Source of the DNA: CAYZGU01 sp964478165
GTDB lineage: Bacteria; Poribacteria; WGA-4E; JAJDTR01
Reading direction: 5' to 3'
DNA length: 64,000 bases
Assembly (NCBI GenBank): GCA_964478165.1
Contig: CAYZGU010000010.1
Coordinates: 109,460 to 173,459, forward strand
Shown piece by piece: positions 17,585-27,205 of this stretch. The translations under genes and the position numbers were made by a program. The notes under the pieces are model-generated. The model was not told the DNA's origin. It worked only from the letters and a program-made list of their open reading frames with translations, and ran no database searches. Position 1 is the first letter of the stretch; the number at the start of each line of letters is the position of its first letter.

Positions 17585-19612
17585 TTAAGCCGGTTGATCA
17601 AAGTCAGATAAAGCTGTTGAACCGAGGCCGCCGCGGACAAGAGTGTCCCAACTTTGAATCGGTGATGCTCTTAATATGGTCAAAAGCTCCGCCTTCAGGA
17701 GTCGGATTGGTGGGACCACTGCCTCGTCCTCCCGCTGCAGGTTGGCAAGGCGGTTTAGGGCATCCATAGCGAATCCCACACTAATGGTGTTCAGATCGTC
17801 CTGGACCACGGATTTCAAAGCGTTTATCGTCGGCTTGAGTGCATCACCCATAATTGTAGTTTCGTGTGAACAGAGTATGACGAGGGACCACAGCGCGTTT
17901 TCCCGAACGGCTGAACGGACGGGCTTAAAACGCTCGAGACCAAAGTCCTTACGACCGCCTTCATGCACATCACACTCATCCGTCGGCCGCACAAACTTGC
18001 CGTCCCGATCTTGTGCCAGGTGCATCGCCAGTCGATTCTCCTCACGCTCTAGGCTCCCTAGCAGCGCCATAAGACAAGACGGAATCAGCGATTTTCCGAT
18101 ACCTGTAGCGACTGCACGGCGACCCAAACACCCCAAGCTCCCAGCGGCAATCGAACGGACATAGACCGACGGGTCCTCCTCCAGACGCGTTACGAGGGTT
18201 TTCAAAACCTTATAGTTGAGTAGGCTGGCATCGCCTAGGCCATAGACCCCCGCCTTGCGGACCCATTTGCGTGGCGATGTCGTCGCTTCAAGAAAGACGC
18301 TAGTAGCGTCTGGTCCAACGGCGATTAGCCCATACGTGGCGGCCCGTCGTACGCTCTCTCTTTCGTTATATAGGGCTTGAGTAAGCAGCTCTAGTGCCAA
18401 GCCATTATCGACCATGGAGGCAAGTCTATACGCGGCGCCGATTCGGGCTGGTTCTGCTTTGTCGCCTTTCCACTGGAGCTGCACTGATAATTGGGTTGCT
18501 AGTTGTTCCTGTTTTTCAGTCGTTAAGGTGGTGGCACTCGGTCGTGGCGGAGGTGGCTGACCGGTGTGCATCCAATAATAGTGATGCCGCCAGATTGCGG
18601 TTAGGTCGTCGCCTGCTTCAGTCAGATTAGTGCGGGTTAGTGGGTCCACGCCGATCCCCTCCCAATTGACTTCGGCTGGCGAACCGTCCTCAGTGTTAGC
18701 AGTGGGCTCGGTGGTGCGGTACAACCAGAAACGCCACATGAAGCGCGGCTTATCGTTCCAGGTGCGCCAATGGTCACGACGGTGGTTGCCCCGGTGGAAG
18801 AGATTGTGCGAATATAGAATGACCGTGCCAGCGCGAAGCGGAGCTGCTTCAAACGGTTGTACAAGTGGCCATCTTAGATCGACAAGTGCCTGTCTCATCC
18901 GAATGTCATGTGCTGTGCGACGATGAATGATGTCGTCTTCGTCGTATATTGAGTTCGGTCCACTGACACGTTGCTTTTCCATACCTTCAAGTTGGTAGTT
19001 AAAATCCAGATGGTCCGCGCCCGAAAAATTGTCATGATTCTCTTCGTGATTGAACGTCCAGTACTGTGAGTATGGTACGGTCGCCGTTGGGCCCATCTCT
19101 TCACTAACCGCCTGTGGGTAGTATAACATCTCAACTTGTACAGCCTGGTGGTGGCGCTGTTTTCTGCCGCCCCCAGCGCTGTTGTCGTCTTTGTGCCAGT
19201 GCTGATCTCCGCCGCCACTGGCAAAGGGCGTAGTAGTGAACGGAACGATTGCCCAATTCGTGCCCACCAGCTGGTTGCACGCGGCGACGACGCCAGGTGC
19301 GTTTATCACCTTCAGCACCTCTGGAACCTGTGAAAGTTTGGCTCGCTTCGGAGGTTCGACCACCTGCTTTTCCAGTTCGTAAATCCGGTCGTGGATGTCA
19401 ATCGGGATTCCCAGGCTGTCTGGGGATAGCATGACCATTCCCCTGCTAGCGAAGTCCTGAACCAGCCGTTCCGGCGTGCTGTATGGCAGTGGATTTGAGT
19501 CAATGGCATAAGAAGAAACCGCTGTCTTGCCGCTACGCAATTGATTCATGCTCCAGTGAAAGTGGTCATAAGAACAGGTTCCCAATTCAACTTCTGTCGG
19601 ATGTGTGTTCAA
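17585..19612 (-). CDS. Phytanoyl-CoA dioxygenase-like (PhyH) domain fused to HEAT repeats
   Basis: 675 residues. Start uncertain: the longest frame begins at TTG 19612 without a good ribosome site; ATG 19549 is the alternative. The N-terminal half is a PhyH-type Fe(II)/2-oxoglutarate oxygenase with the iron facial triad HWHKDD (His140, Asp142) and distal His273 in 'YSHNLFHRGNH', and an Arg at about 290 suited to 2-oxoglutarate. From about 385 to 640 there are degenerate HEAT repeats ('RIGAAYRLASMVDNGLALELL', 'SVRRAATYGLIAVG', 'VRKAGVYGLGDASLL', 'YVRSIAAGSLGCLG'), a helical solenoid usually used for protein contacts. Such oxygenases hydroxylate small molecules or lipids; the HEAT part may dock a partner or carrier. 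A second, shorter PhyH-HEAT protein is encoded at 25805-27205. Confidence 0.85.
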   Translation of the reverse strand: MNTHPTEVELGTCSYDHFHWSMNQLRSGKTAVSSYAIDSNPLPYSTPERLVQDFASRGMVMLSPDSLGIPIDIHDRIYELEKQVVEPPKRAKLSQVPEVLKVINAPGVVAACNQLVGTNWAIVPFTTTPFASGGGDQHWHKDDNSAGGGRKQRHHQAVQVEMLYYPQAVSEEMGPTATVPYSQYWTFNHEENHDNFSGADHLDFNYQLEGMEKQRVSGPNSIYDEDDIIHRRTAHDIRMRQALVDLRWPLVQPFEAAPLRAGTVILYSHNLFHRGNHRRDHWRTWNDKPRFMWRFWLYRTTEPTANTEDGSPAEVNWEGIGVDPLTRTNLTEAGDDLTAIWRHHYYWMHTGQPPPPRPSATTLTTEKQEQLATQLSVQLQWKGDKAEPARIGAAYRLASMVDNGLALELLTQALYNERESVRRAATYGLIAVGPDATSVFLEATTSPRKWVRKAGVYGLGDASLLNYKVLKTLVTRLEEDPSVYVRSIAAGSLGCLGRRAVATGIGKSLIPSCLMALLGSLEREENRLAMHLAQDRDGKFVRPTDECDVHEGGRKDFGLERFKPVRSAVRENALWSLVILCSHETTIMGDALKPTINALKSVVQDDLNTISVGFAMDALNRLANLQREDEAVVPPIRLLKAELLTILRASPIQSWDTLVRGGLGSTALSDFDQPA

Positions 19613-19923
19613 GTTACACAGGAAAACCGTATCACAGTCCGCGTGATTTGTAAAGCGACAATTTCTAGACTATGCGGTGCCTCGTTGTCTAATTCAGTGT
19701 TACTGCTGCTGTAGTATTTTATAATAGTGTTGCTACGGTAAATGAGTGTTGGCATGGCAAAATCACTTAGATATGATGTGGTGTTGAGGATGCGATTAAT
19801 TCGTCCTCTCACCTTCCTCCTAGGGTCGGCGGTTGGTCTGGCCTTCTGGCGTAAATCGGGAATTCGATCGGTTTACCCTTTATTGAAAAAATGGTTACCT
19901 CTACACTTACTGGGCAGGGACGG

Positions 19924-21040
19924 ATGATTAATCGCGAAGAGACCATCGAACTAGGCACGCGGCGCGAGCTTTTTGTGGATGATTACTTGATCGAGACGTG
20001 GACCCAGGACGTAGCGGTCAACCTACACCATCCGGCACCCCGTGAGATTGTGCTCGAGACAGATCGTCCCTGGGAGGTAGCATGTCCACGTACATCAGTG
20101 TCTTCCAGGATGATAACTAGTTTCGCATGTATTACAGCGGCTGGGAGCTCGAGCTGGAGAAGTCTACGTCAGATGGCGAAGGACTTCTCCAGTCGTACCT
20201 GATCTGGGTCTGCACGGCCACTTCGACTCGCAGAACGTGGCGTTTTGGGATGAAGTCTGCGGTCTATACCGGATCTACCTACGCGCTAGCGGGCCAAACG
20301 GTCGAGACATTGCGACGGCCATGTCCGAAGACTTTGTGAATTGGACCGATTCGGTCTCGCTTAAGTACCCCGGTGTCCCGGCTGATCAGTTCTACACCAA
20401 CCAGATCAATCCCTATTGCCGCGCGTCCCACGTCTTGGTTGGATTCCCGTTGCGCTATGCACAGTTCAGATGGTTGCCTATTGTCGAGGTTCTGCCGGGG
20501 GCCGAACACCGAAGGCTCCGCTCATAGGCTAATCAGCGCTTTGGTGGAGCGTTGACGAACGGCCTGTTCACGAGCAGTCGGGACGGTCGAACGTTCAAAC
20601 GTTGGGGAGAAGCCTTCATTCGACCTGGTCCACAGCTTGAAGACAACTGGGTCTATGGGCACAATCACCAGTGCTGGGGACTAATCGAGAAGCCTTCGGT
20701 TCTGGAGGGAGAGCCGCCCCAGTTCTCGCTGTTCGCGTGCGAAGGTGTGTGGCGTGGCAACACCATGTCAATCCGCTGCAACTCACTATGGGCGGACGGG
20801 TTTGTCTCTCTCAACGCGCCCTGTCTGCCCATGGTAGCGTGCGCATCAAGATTCAGGATACAGAACGGAATCCATACGAAGGCCTCTCACCCGATGAATG
20901 ACACGATATCGTGGGTGATGAGCTGCAACGGATAGGGTCCTGGGAAGTGGGAGTGACATCGAGGTGTTGGCCGGTCGCGCGGTCAGGGTGCGCTTCGTGT
21001 TGAGCGACGCGAATCTCTATGCGCTCTAGTTTATGTAAGG
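19924..21040 (+). pseudogene. Decayed glycosidase-like gene ('ELFVDDYLIE' family), frameshifts and stops
   Basis: The conserved order of one protein family is visible but spread over several frames: 'ELGTRRELFVDDYLIE' from 19924; 'VFQDDN', a TAG stop, then 'FRMYYSGWELELE' near 20100-20165; 'AFWDEVCGLYRIYLRASG' (20240-20295); 'MSEDFVNWTDSV' (about 20322); 'GLFTSSRDGRTFKRWGEAFIRPG' (20557-20630); 'GSVRIKIQDTERNPYEGLSPDE' (20830-20900); 'FVLSDANLYAL', then stop (21000-21030). This order matches uncharacterised proteins of Poribacteria and planctomycetes related to GH32/43-like beta-propeller glycosidases (from memory). At least one nonsense and four frame changes make it non-functional. The downstream PhyH gene runs toward it. 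Confidence 0.8.
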
Positions 21041-21142
21041 AGCTTGACCGAGATCCGCGAAGAGGCTTAGGAGGAGAGGCCAGTGGCATGGCGGGTAAAC
21101 GAAGGAAATGTGGTTGAAGTGACACACAGCAGAGGCGGAGCT

Positions 21143-21892
21143 CTATTCTGTTGTCACGGTATTTGGTCGGTTGCCAACAGACGGCGATGCAATTAACCGT
21201 TGCTGCTGCACAGTTAGATTGGGATACTCTTCAGCGTTATAGTAGTCCTGAGACCAGGCCGAGTTGCCAGGGCTATATTTGTAGAGGAGGGCCCTTCGCT
21301 CATGTTTGGCAGTCCATGGTATAGTGCCATGGATGAGCGCCTCAGTGAAGATAAGCACATCGCCAGATTCTACTGCGGGTTGCCGCACATAGTGAGGCAT
21401 TCGCTTATAATACTGAACATCTTCTGGCAAACTATCTACGAAGTTACACTTATGGCTGCCTGGAATACAGGCAAAACCACCATCTCCTTCGTTTGCATGG
21501 GTCAAGAAGAAAGTACAGCTCATCAGGCCATTCCGCATGACGCCGTCTCGATATTTGTACCAGTGATCTGCCTCCCGATCGGTTTCGCCACCATGCAGAC
21601 GGCCGGCTTGTCCACCCTTTGTCATAAAGATGCAATAGTCATGATCAATGCGCACTTTTGGACCCAGTAATTCAAGCAGGTAGGGCATGATCTTGGGATG
21701 ATCCATGAGCGCCTGGAACGACGGTCCCCACTGAGAGACCTTGCTGGTGCGGCGAAAGTTGGAGTCATCGCCATTTGCTGGGAAGGCTTCATCAACTTCT
21801 TGATTCATTCGCTCCACCTCACTATCGCTCAGCACGTTTCTGATTGCAATGTAGCCTTCCAGATCGAAGATGAATTTTTCCTCTGACGTCAT
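21143..21892 (-). CDS. Phytanoyl-CoA dioxygenase-like (PhyH) protein
   Basis: 249 residues; ATG preceded by GGAGAAATCAG. The N-terminal 'FIFDLEGYIAIRNVLSDSEV' and 'LPYLLELLGP'-like core are PhyH features. The first iron ligand region reads 'AGRLHGGETDRE' (His100) instead of the usual HxD, a variant whose second acidic ligand may be Glu103 or Asp105. The distal His188 lies in 'IFTEALIHGTIPW', and Arg199/200 follow as the 2-oxoglutarate anchor. 'GGFACIPGSHK' is the conserved turn before the second half. It is predicted to hydroxylate a small organic substrate in the cytoplasm. It faces the decayed glycosidase-like gene. Family secure, activity unproven. Confidence 0.85.
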   Translation of the reverse strand: MTSEEKFIFDLEGYIAIRNVLSDSEVERMNQEVDEAFPANGDDSNFRRTSKVSQWGPSFQALMDHPKIMPYLLELLGPKVRIDHDYCIFMTKGGQAGRLHGGETDREADHWYKYRDGVMRNGLMSCTFFLTHANEGDGGFACIPGSHKCNFVDSLPEDVQYYKRMPHYVRQPAVESGDVLIFTEALIHGTIPWTAKHERRALLYKYSPGNSAWSQDYYNAEEYPNLTVQQQRLIASPSVGNRPNTVTTE

Positions 21893-22389
21893 CTGATTTC
21901 TCCATTAATCATGATAAATCCCCATTGGGTTTGTTGTAAGGTCAATGCCCCTTCGAGCCGATTCGTCAGTCCTTGCTTCATCAGCGTGAAAGTCGTCCAC
22001 TGTGTACATTTGACCACTGTTGTCCCAGGTAATCTTATACCGTTTTGATACTTCTAACCCGCAGCGGCGTAGCAGAAGTGTTCACTCCTTTGTTGTAGGA
22101 CTGGAAAACTCCGGCGTTAGCCCAACCGTTATTTCGGGACCCCAGTTCCAGCAGGCCCCAGTCAGTCGGCTCAGTTCCTCGGAGTGTGAAAATTAGTGTG
22201 AATCCTACCCAAATACTTACGCATCTTGTCAAGAGTACGATACAGGAATGTACTACGCGCAGAAGGATTAAAGGACGTACCTAGAGACAACAGGGTGCTT
22301 AAGAGTTCTAGAATATGCCTACGGAGAACATGATGAAACCACTAAAACATGTGTATGTGTTCTGGCAAATGCATCAAACCCAGAAATCG
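21893..22389. other. Gene-poor stretch
   Basis: About 500 bases with no supported gene. Short minus-strand open frames (around 22035-22232) look mildly coding-like but show no motif I recognise and may belong to the decayed material that continues to 22790. Confidence 0.5.
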
Positions 22390-22790
22390 AATTTAGATGC
22401 TATCTTTCATTGTCCCCGGCGTTCACCGCACTATAGTCCTTCTCATGCTGAACACTACACTCCACTGTCTCGATGTCCATGAGATGGGATTCAACAACAA
22501 TTTTTACTCCTGGTATTAATTGGGTGGAATCTATCACGGATTCTGCGCGATGCTCTCCAAGATTGACTGGGACCAGCCCCAGTTTCAGCTGCTGTTTCAA
22601 GCTGGAAGATACCGTCCGTGCCAAGATAGAGTGGCTCATCGGTTGTATGAAATGCCGCTTGAAGATGAGTCATCTCTACAAGTAATCCGTGTCCAGGATT
22701 CGGGGGCATGTCCTCAAAGGTGTGAATTTCTTGCACACCTTGGTGAAGTCACGGGTACTTACGACGTCTCGCAGAGCAGGCGCCCAGCAC
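22390..22790 (-). pseudogene. Unrecognised decayed coding fragment
   Basis: Two overlapping minus-strand frames (22400-22639 and 22491-22736) each read like real protein over part of their length: 'NPGHGLLVEMTHLQAAFHT' with 'YLGTDGIFQLE', then 'VVESHLMDIETVECSV'. The apparent switch between frames suggests a frameshifted remnant of one gene. The family is not recognised. Copy 1 of a repeated degenerate element follows at 22780-22925. Confidence 0.35.
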
Positions 22791-22925
22791 GAAGGTAAGG
22801 CAGTTCAGTGAAGGAGGGGTGCGTTCAAAGATGAGTCAAAAGCGACAGAAGGCCTGATTTTCGTTGAATGAAGCGGAGACATCCGGTAGAATTGGTTGTC
22901 GTTTATCAAACCAAGGGGGCAACGG
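22780..22925 (-). repeat. Degenerate repeated element, copy 1
   Basis: Shares blocks with 36005-36160: GGAGGGGTGCGTTCAAAG / GGAGGAGTGTGTTCAAAG, then GTCAAAAG / CTCAAAAGGCAAC, and about 95 bases on, AAGGGGGCAACG / AAGAGGGCAACG. Read on the minus strand both show similar broken peptide frames, so these are probably two remnants of one mobile or repeated gene. Confidence 0.4.
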
Positions 22926-23070
22926 CAGGCGTTTGACTTTAATTTATGGAGTTGGAGAGACAAATAAGCTCTAGAATTTAGCGGGAGAATCTAAAGCCCC
23001 TACCATAGTGGAATGATCAATCCCAGTTTAGAAGAGGTTTTCCAAAAGAGATAACTCGAAGGAGATACTC

Positions 23071-23339
23071 ATGGACACGGCGTGCTTATAGATTATTTTC
23101 TAACCGAAGATGAAGCTCTTCAATTCGAGAAGAATGGGTTTCTCGTAATCGAGAATACTAAACTACCACAGATGGTCGAGGATCCTACCGTTGTGATTGA
23201 CCGGCTAGAGGTCCAATATCGGGATAAGAGAGCCTCGCGAGAAAACGGAACTTCGACATCTGGTATCGTAATGCCCAATTGGACTCTGACGGAGTTAAAA
23301 GGCCCCCATGAACGTCTTAACTTGCTTGATGTTGTGTGA
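23071..23339 (+). pseudogene. Truncated PhyH protein, N-terminal remnant
   Basis: An ATG at 23071 has an excellent ribosome site (GAAGGAGATACTC), but its frame ends after six codons. The frame that reads as PhyH is open from GTG 23082: 'LTEDEALQFEKNGFLVIEN', 'LPQMVE', 'VVIDRLEVQYR'. This is the usual N-terminal block of PhyH proteins. The frame stops at 23339 before either iron ligand. So the gene has a frameshift at its start and has lost the catalytic core. An intact PhyH gene begins 60 bases later, and the remnant may be a paralogue deleted against it. Confidence 0.7.
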
Positions 23340-23399
23340 AAGTATGCGCTTTTTCTGGAATTGCTCAATTGGTCCAAGACATTTCCAAAGGAGGAACTA

Positions 23400-24308
23400 A
23401 TGGCACAACTAACCCCGTCAGAGGTGGATTTGTACCGCGAACAAGGCTATCTGGTCTTGAGGGAGGTTCTTAAGTTGGAAGATTTAGCGTCTGTGCGTGC
23501 ACTGCTCATGGAACTCGTGGACAAGCATGCGCGCGAGCTCCAGCGCGCGGGAAAGATATCGTCCCTGTATGAAGATGAATCGTTTGAGCGTCGTTTGCTC
23601 GTAATCAATGAGGAAGCCGAGTTGGTTATGCGCCTGAAGGATCTAACACATTCGTTCAATACTCCAGAGCTGTTCGACCTCATATGCCACCCGGCGATCC
23701 TGGACAGTGTGGAGTCGTTACTAGGACCTGAAGTTGCCTGGACGGGTAGTTATGTCACCAGGCCGAGCCTATTACAGAAGAAGCCAACTACTTTTCCCTG
23801 GCACCAGGATAGTCAATACTACGGTGCACCTACCCAGCACCTGCACGTGGTAAGCCTATGGATACCTTTGGTTGATGTAGACGAGCATAATGGTTGCCTC
23901 TATGTCATGCCGGGCAGTCACCTCTGGGGTTTACTGAAAGGTGAACGAAATCCTGTGGACGACATGGTGCACTCGTTTGAGAACGTGGAAAAACGGGGTA
24001 ACGCAGTCGCTCTGCCAATGAGACGGGGGGATGTTCTCTTCTTCTCTAATCTCACCTTTCATGCCAGCAAGGGTAATACCACTGGCAGGGTACGCTGGAA
24101 CGTCGATCTGCGGTATGTCGCCGCTCCCGACGCCCAGACACTGATAGAAAAAGAGAGGCAAGGCTACGATACATTGAATGCGCACTATCGTGTAGTTCCG
24201 ATTACTGTCCGTAGCCGACAGCCAGAGAACGTTGCGAGTTTGGCGCAACTGCAGCAATTCGTCTCCCAGTATTCTGCACGGAGGGCTGCACCTAGGAAAA
24301 GCTCCTGA
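23400..24308 (+). CDS. Phytanoyl-CoA dioxygenase-like (PhyH) protein
   Basis: 302 residues. ATG 23400 is chosen over the longer frame from 23361 because AAAGGAGG lies just before it and 'LTPSEVDLYREQGYLVLREVL' is the standard N-terminus. Iron ligands are His135 and Asp137 in FPWHQDSQYYG and His221 in 'SNLTFHASKGN'; Arg230/232 is placed for 2-oxoglutarate. 'GCLYVMPGSHLWG' is the conserved turn between them. This is a complete canonical member, and closest to classic PhyH and ectoine hydroxylase-like enzymes in layout; the substrate is unknown. It follows a truncated paralogue and precedes a Gfo/Idh/MocA gene on the same strand, which suggests a shared catabolic or modification role. Confidence 0.9.
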   Translation: MAQLTPSEVDLYREQGYLVLREVLKLEDLASVRALLMELVDKHARELQRAGKISSLYEDESFERRLLVINEEAELVMRLKDLTHSFNTPELFDLICHPAILDSVESLLGPEVAWTGSYVTRPSLLQKKPTTFPWHQDSQYYGAPTQHLHVVSLWIPLVDVDEHNGCLYVMPGSHLWGLLKGERNPVDDMVHSFENVEKRGNAVALPMRRGDVLFFSNLTFHASKGNTTGRVRWNVDLRYVAAPDAQTLIEKERQGYDTLNAHYRVVPITVRSRQPENVASLAQLQQFVSQYSARRAAPRKSS

Positions 24309-24408
24309 TCTTGCTCCAAGGTAAGTAACTTGCAATTATGTGTTGACCCAACTGGGACAAGAGCTCAAGCGTCAACTGGTCTCAAATTACAGGATCACAA
24401 AAGGTGTC

Positions 24409-24475
24409 ATAGAAATTTATCGGCCTAGTCTCGTTCGGGTTCGAGGGATGCTCTACGATCCTAAGCTCCTATTCC
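24409..24475 (+). repeat. Leader repeat, copy 1 (upstream of Gfo/Idh/MocA gene)
   Basis: Matches 27693-27759 with roughly four of five bases shared: ATAGAAATTTATC, CGGGTTCGAGGGAT, ATCCTA.GCTCCTATTC. It ends 44 bases before the start of the Gfo/Idh/MocA gene and may be part of a promoter or leader. Confidence 0.65.
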
Positions 24476-24519
24476 GATTTGTGAAAGGCCATTATGAAAA
24501 TCGAAATGAGGTGGAGATC

Positions 24520-25617
24520 ATGAAATATAGGGTTGGGGTTATAGGACGAACCGGAGGTGGAGGCTATGGTCACAGCTTGGATTCAGCATGGCTTGATCTT
24601 CCGAATACCGAGGTGGTAGCTGTTGCCGATGGGGACCAAACTGGCCTTGCCGCGGCCGCGGAGCGCCTGGGAGTGGCTAATACGTTCTTGGATTATCGGA
24701 AGATGCTTGACCAAGTGCAGCTCGATATTGTTGCCGTTTGTGAACGATGGATCGATCGGCACTGTGAGATTACCCTCGCTGCTATGGAGCGTGGAATTCA
24801 CGTGTTTATGGAGAAACCGTTCTGCCGAACGCTTGAGGAGGCGGACAAGATCGTTGATGCCAGCGAACGTACAGGAGCGAAGGTTGCAATCGGTCATCCT
24901 ACCCATTACAGTCCAAAACTACAAACTCTCAAGAACCTGATCGACGAAGGTCGGATAGGGCATGTGATCGAATATCGTGGTCGAGGTAAAGAGGACCATC
25001 GTGGTGGTGCTGAGGACTTGTGGGTGCTCGGAACGCATATCATGGATATGATTCGATTTCTAGGCGGACACCCACGCTGGTGCTTTGGGGAGGTGACGCA
25101 GGATGGAAGGCCTATTACTAAGGCGGACGTGGTCGAGGGAAGCGAGGGATTGGGACCACTAGCGGGCGACGCGGTATCCGCGGTTTACGGGATGGCTGAT
25201 GAATCTTGCGCCTATTTTGCATCGCGACGAAACGCTTCAAGTGAGCAAAACCACTATGCGTTGACGGTATATGGTACTGAAGGAATGTTTGAGATATGCG
25301 AAGGAGTTCTTCCGTCTCTCAAGTACCTCCACGACCCGACTTGGTCTCCCGGGCGCACCGGGAGCCGGTGGCAGGATGTCTCATCCGCAGGAATTGGGCA
25401 AAGCGAACCGCTTTCAGGCCACCAGTACGAGGCGCGATACTTCTTGGCGATACAGGACTTTCTGAACGCTATCGAGAATGATAGGCAGCCCCTCGATAAT
25501 GCTGTTGAAGCGCGGGGTGGGTTAGAAATGATTTTGGCCGTGTTCGAGTCATGCCGCTTGGACCGCAAAGTTGATTTGCCTCTGGCGAGTCGTCTCCACC
25601 CTTTGAGTTTGCTGTAG
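24520..25617 (+). CDS. Gfo/Idh/MocA family oxidoreductase
   Basis: 365 residues from ATG 24520. The longer open frame from 24340 is not used, because GAGGTGGAGATC stands directly before this ATG and the Rossmann strand 'YRVGVIGRTGGGGYG' starts here. The nucleotide motif GRTGGGG replaces the commoner GxGxxG. 'VFMEKPF' (Glu-Lys-Pro at 98-100) is the catalytic/cofactor signature of the family, followed by the alpha/beta substrate domain with 'LGTHIMDMIRFLGG', where a His-x-x-Asp pair is typical. It should use NAD(P) to oxidise or reduce a sugar or cyclitol. The adjacent PhyH genes suggest a joint pathway. The specific substrate cannot be told. Confidence 0.88.
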   Translation: MKYRVGVIGRTGGGGYGHSLDSAWLDLPNTEVVAVADGDQTGLAAAAERLGVANTFLDYRKMLDQVQLDIVAVCERWIDRHCEITLAAMERGIHVFMEKPFCRTLEEADKIVDASERTGAKVAIGHPTHYSPKLQTLKNLIDEGRIGHVIEYRGRGKEDHRGGAEDLWVLGTHIMDMIRFLGGHPRWCFGEVTQDGRPITKADVVEGSEGLGPLAGDAVSAVYGMADESCAYFASRRNASSEQNHYALTVYGTEGMFEICEGVLPSLKYLHDPTWSPGRTGSRWQDVSSAGIGQSEPLSGHQYEARYFLAIQDFLNAIENDRQPLDNAVEARGGLEMILAVFESCRLDRKVDLPLASRLHPLSLL

Positions 25618-25804
25618 ATTTGGAGAACATTGCGTATGCCGACGCTAGGAAGTAGGTGTTGAAGGAAAACGCTGTTGAGCTGTCCTCTCTACAGAATATG
25701 TAGGTGGGAAGTCGATGATTTCTTCCCTACGATGCGCCCAAGAAGCCCTCTGTTTTCGTCCACTAAGCGTTTATAGGAATGCTAATATCGAAAAGGTATC
25801 AAGA

Positions 25805-27205
25805 ATGCTAGATAAATCTTATCTCCTCACCGACCGACAGATGAGGTTTTTTGTCGTCAATGGGTACGTAATTCTCAAAACAGCTCTACCTGCCAGCTTT
25901 CACCGTTCGATTCTTCAGCAGACAGAAACCGCCTTTGAAAAGGAAGGAAATCCGGGCGACAATCTGTTGCCGAGGATACCCGAGATTGGTGAGGTCTTCG
26001 ATTCAAGAATCGTCCATGGAGCCCTGACCAGCATCCTGGGAGAAGACTACTACCTCCAGCCGCATCGGCATGCCCATCATAATCCGCCTGGGAGTAACGG
26101 CCAAAAGTTGCATCAGGATAGCGGGGAAAAGGATCGGTCACATCTCACTCGCCGGCTCTTGGCTTTTTATTATCCTCAAGATACAACCGCAGAGATGGGT
26201 CCCAGTGGAATAGTGCCAGGAAGCCACTATTATAACACACCGGAAGGGGCCAATATTAGCGCTGAAATGCCGCTATGCGGGGAAGCTGGTACCGTAACGC
26301 TTGTAAACAAACTCCTCTGGCATAGAGCGCTGCCGAATCGTAGCGCTAAGAAGCGTTACATGATGAAGTTCCTCTTTGCGCGTATGTCAGAGCCGCGGTC
26401 ACCATCTTGGAACAGCGACGAGGATGAGTGGTGTAACGAGTACGATGGTGAGGGACGTATTCATCACCAAAGGGTGTTCAAACATCTTTGGGACTGGCAC
26501 TACGGAGTGGGAAATGGAAAAAGATCAAAACCCACCCCATCTGTGCGTCGACCTATTTCGGAACTGGTCCAGGCCCTGGGAAATGCCTCTGAGCGCGAAG
26601 GTATAAACGCTGCATATGCCCTGGGCACGTTGGGTACAGCGGCTGTAGTTCCATTGCTTAAAATTCTGGGAGACGGGTCTGAGGTCATCAGTCGAAATGC
26701 CCGTTATGCCCTAAGTGCATCGGGAGGCGCTGCGGTTGAAGGGTTAATGGGAGCGCTAGGGGACCCTGCTCCCGAAGTTCGCGCCGGTGCGGCAGAAACA
26801 TTAGGCGACATCGGCCTTCAGGCTCGAAGCGCTTTACCCGCACTTATAAATGCCACAGAAGATGACTCAGAGCCGGTGCGCAACTATGCAGCCGAAGCGT
26901 TGGGAATAACGGGGCAAAATGAGCCGACAGCGGTACCAGCACTTGTGGCATCCCTCAAGGACGAAAGCTTCAGGGTTCGCCAACGATCCGTGTTCGCGCT
27001 AGCTAGGATCGGTCGCTATGCCAGTGGCGCGATCGAAGCGTTGAACTCCGTTCTTTCCGATGGCGACCGTTACGTTCGTGGCGATGCGGTTCATGCTCTT
27101 CGTCGCATAGCCACACAGCAATCTCAGGATGTTTTGCTCGACCATCTTACTAAATCGCGCTGGTGTCCCTTGAGTACGCCGGATAGTACCCACGGCGACT
27201 ACTGA
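25805..27205 (+). CDS. PhyH domain fused to HEAT repeats (second copy of this architecture)
   Basis: 466 residues from ATG 25805; the frame extends to 25715 but 'LLTDRQMRFFVVNGYVILK' is the natural beginning. Residues 1-235 are a PhyH domain with KLHQDS (His103, Asp105), 'MGPSGIVPGSHYY' and distal His173 in 'LLWHRALPN'. From about 250 to 455 come regular HEAT repeats of about 31-37 residues: 'EGINAAYALGTLG', 'ISRNARYALSASG', 'EVRAGAAETLGDIG', 'PVRNYAAEALGITG', 'RVRQRSVFALARIG', 'YVRGDAVHALRRIA'. These are cleaner than those in the 675-residue paralogue. The combination suggests an oxygenase tethered to a protein scaffold. Probably transcribed with the genes before it. Confidence 0.88.
   Translation: MLDKSYLLTDRQMRFFVVNGYVILKTALPASFHRSILQQTETAFEKEGNPGDNLLPRIPEIGEVFDSRIVHGALTSILGEDYYLQPHRHAHHNPPGSNGQKLHQDSGEKDRSHLTRRLLAFYYPQDTTAEMGPSGIVPGSHYYNTPEGANISAEMPLCGEAGTVTLVNKLLWHRALPNRSAKKRYMMKFLFARMSEPRSPSWNSDEDEWCNEYDGEGRIHHQRVFKHLWDWHYGVGNGKRSKPTPSVRRPISELVQALGNASEREGINAAYALGTLGTAAVVPLLKILGDGSEVISRNARYALSASGGAAVEGLMGALGDPAPEVRAGAAETLGDIGLQARSALPALINATEDDSEPVRNYAAEALGITGQNEPTAVPALVASLKDESFRVRQRSVFALARIGRYASGAIEALNSVLSDGDRYVRGDAVHALRRIATQQSQDVLLDHLTKSRWCPLSTPDSTHGDY

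Noticed and set aside
24340..24519. 60-residue N-terminal extension of the Gfo/Idh/MocA protein
   Set aside because: The stretch contains a non-coding-like repeat also found at 27693, and a good ribosome site precedes ATG 24520.
23850..25000. Ectoine hydroxylase identity for the PhyH gene at 23400
   Set aside because: General layout fits but substrate residues cannot be confirmed and no ectoine genes are nearby.
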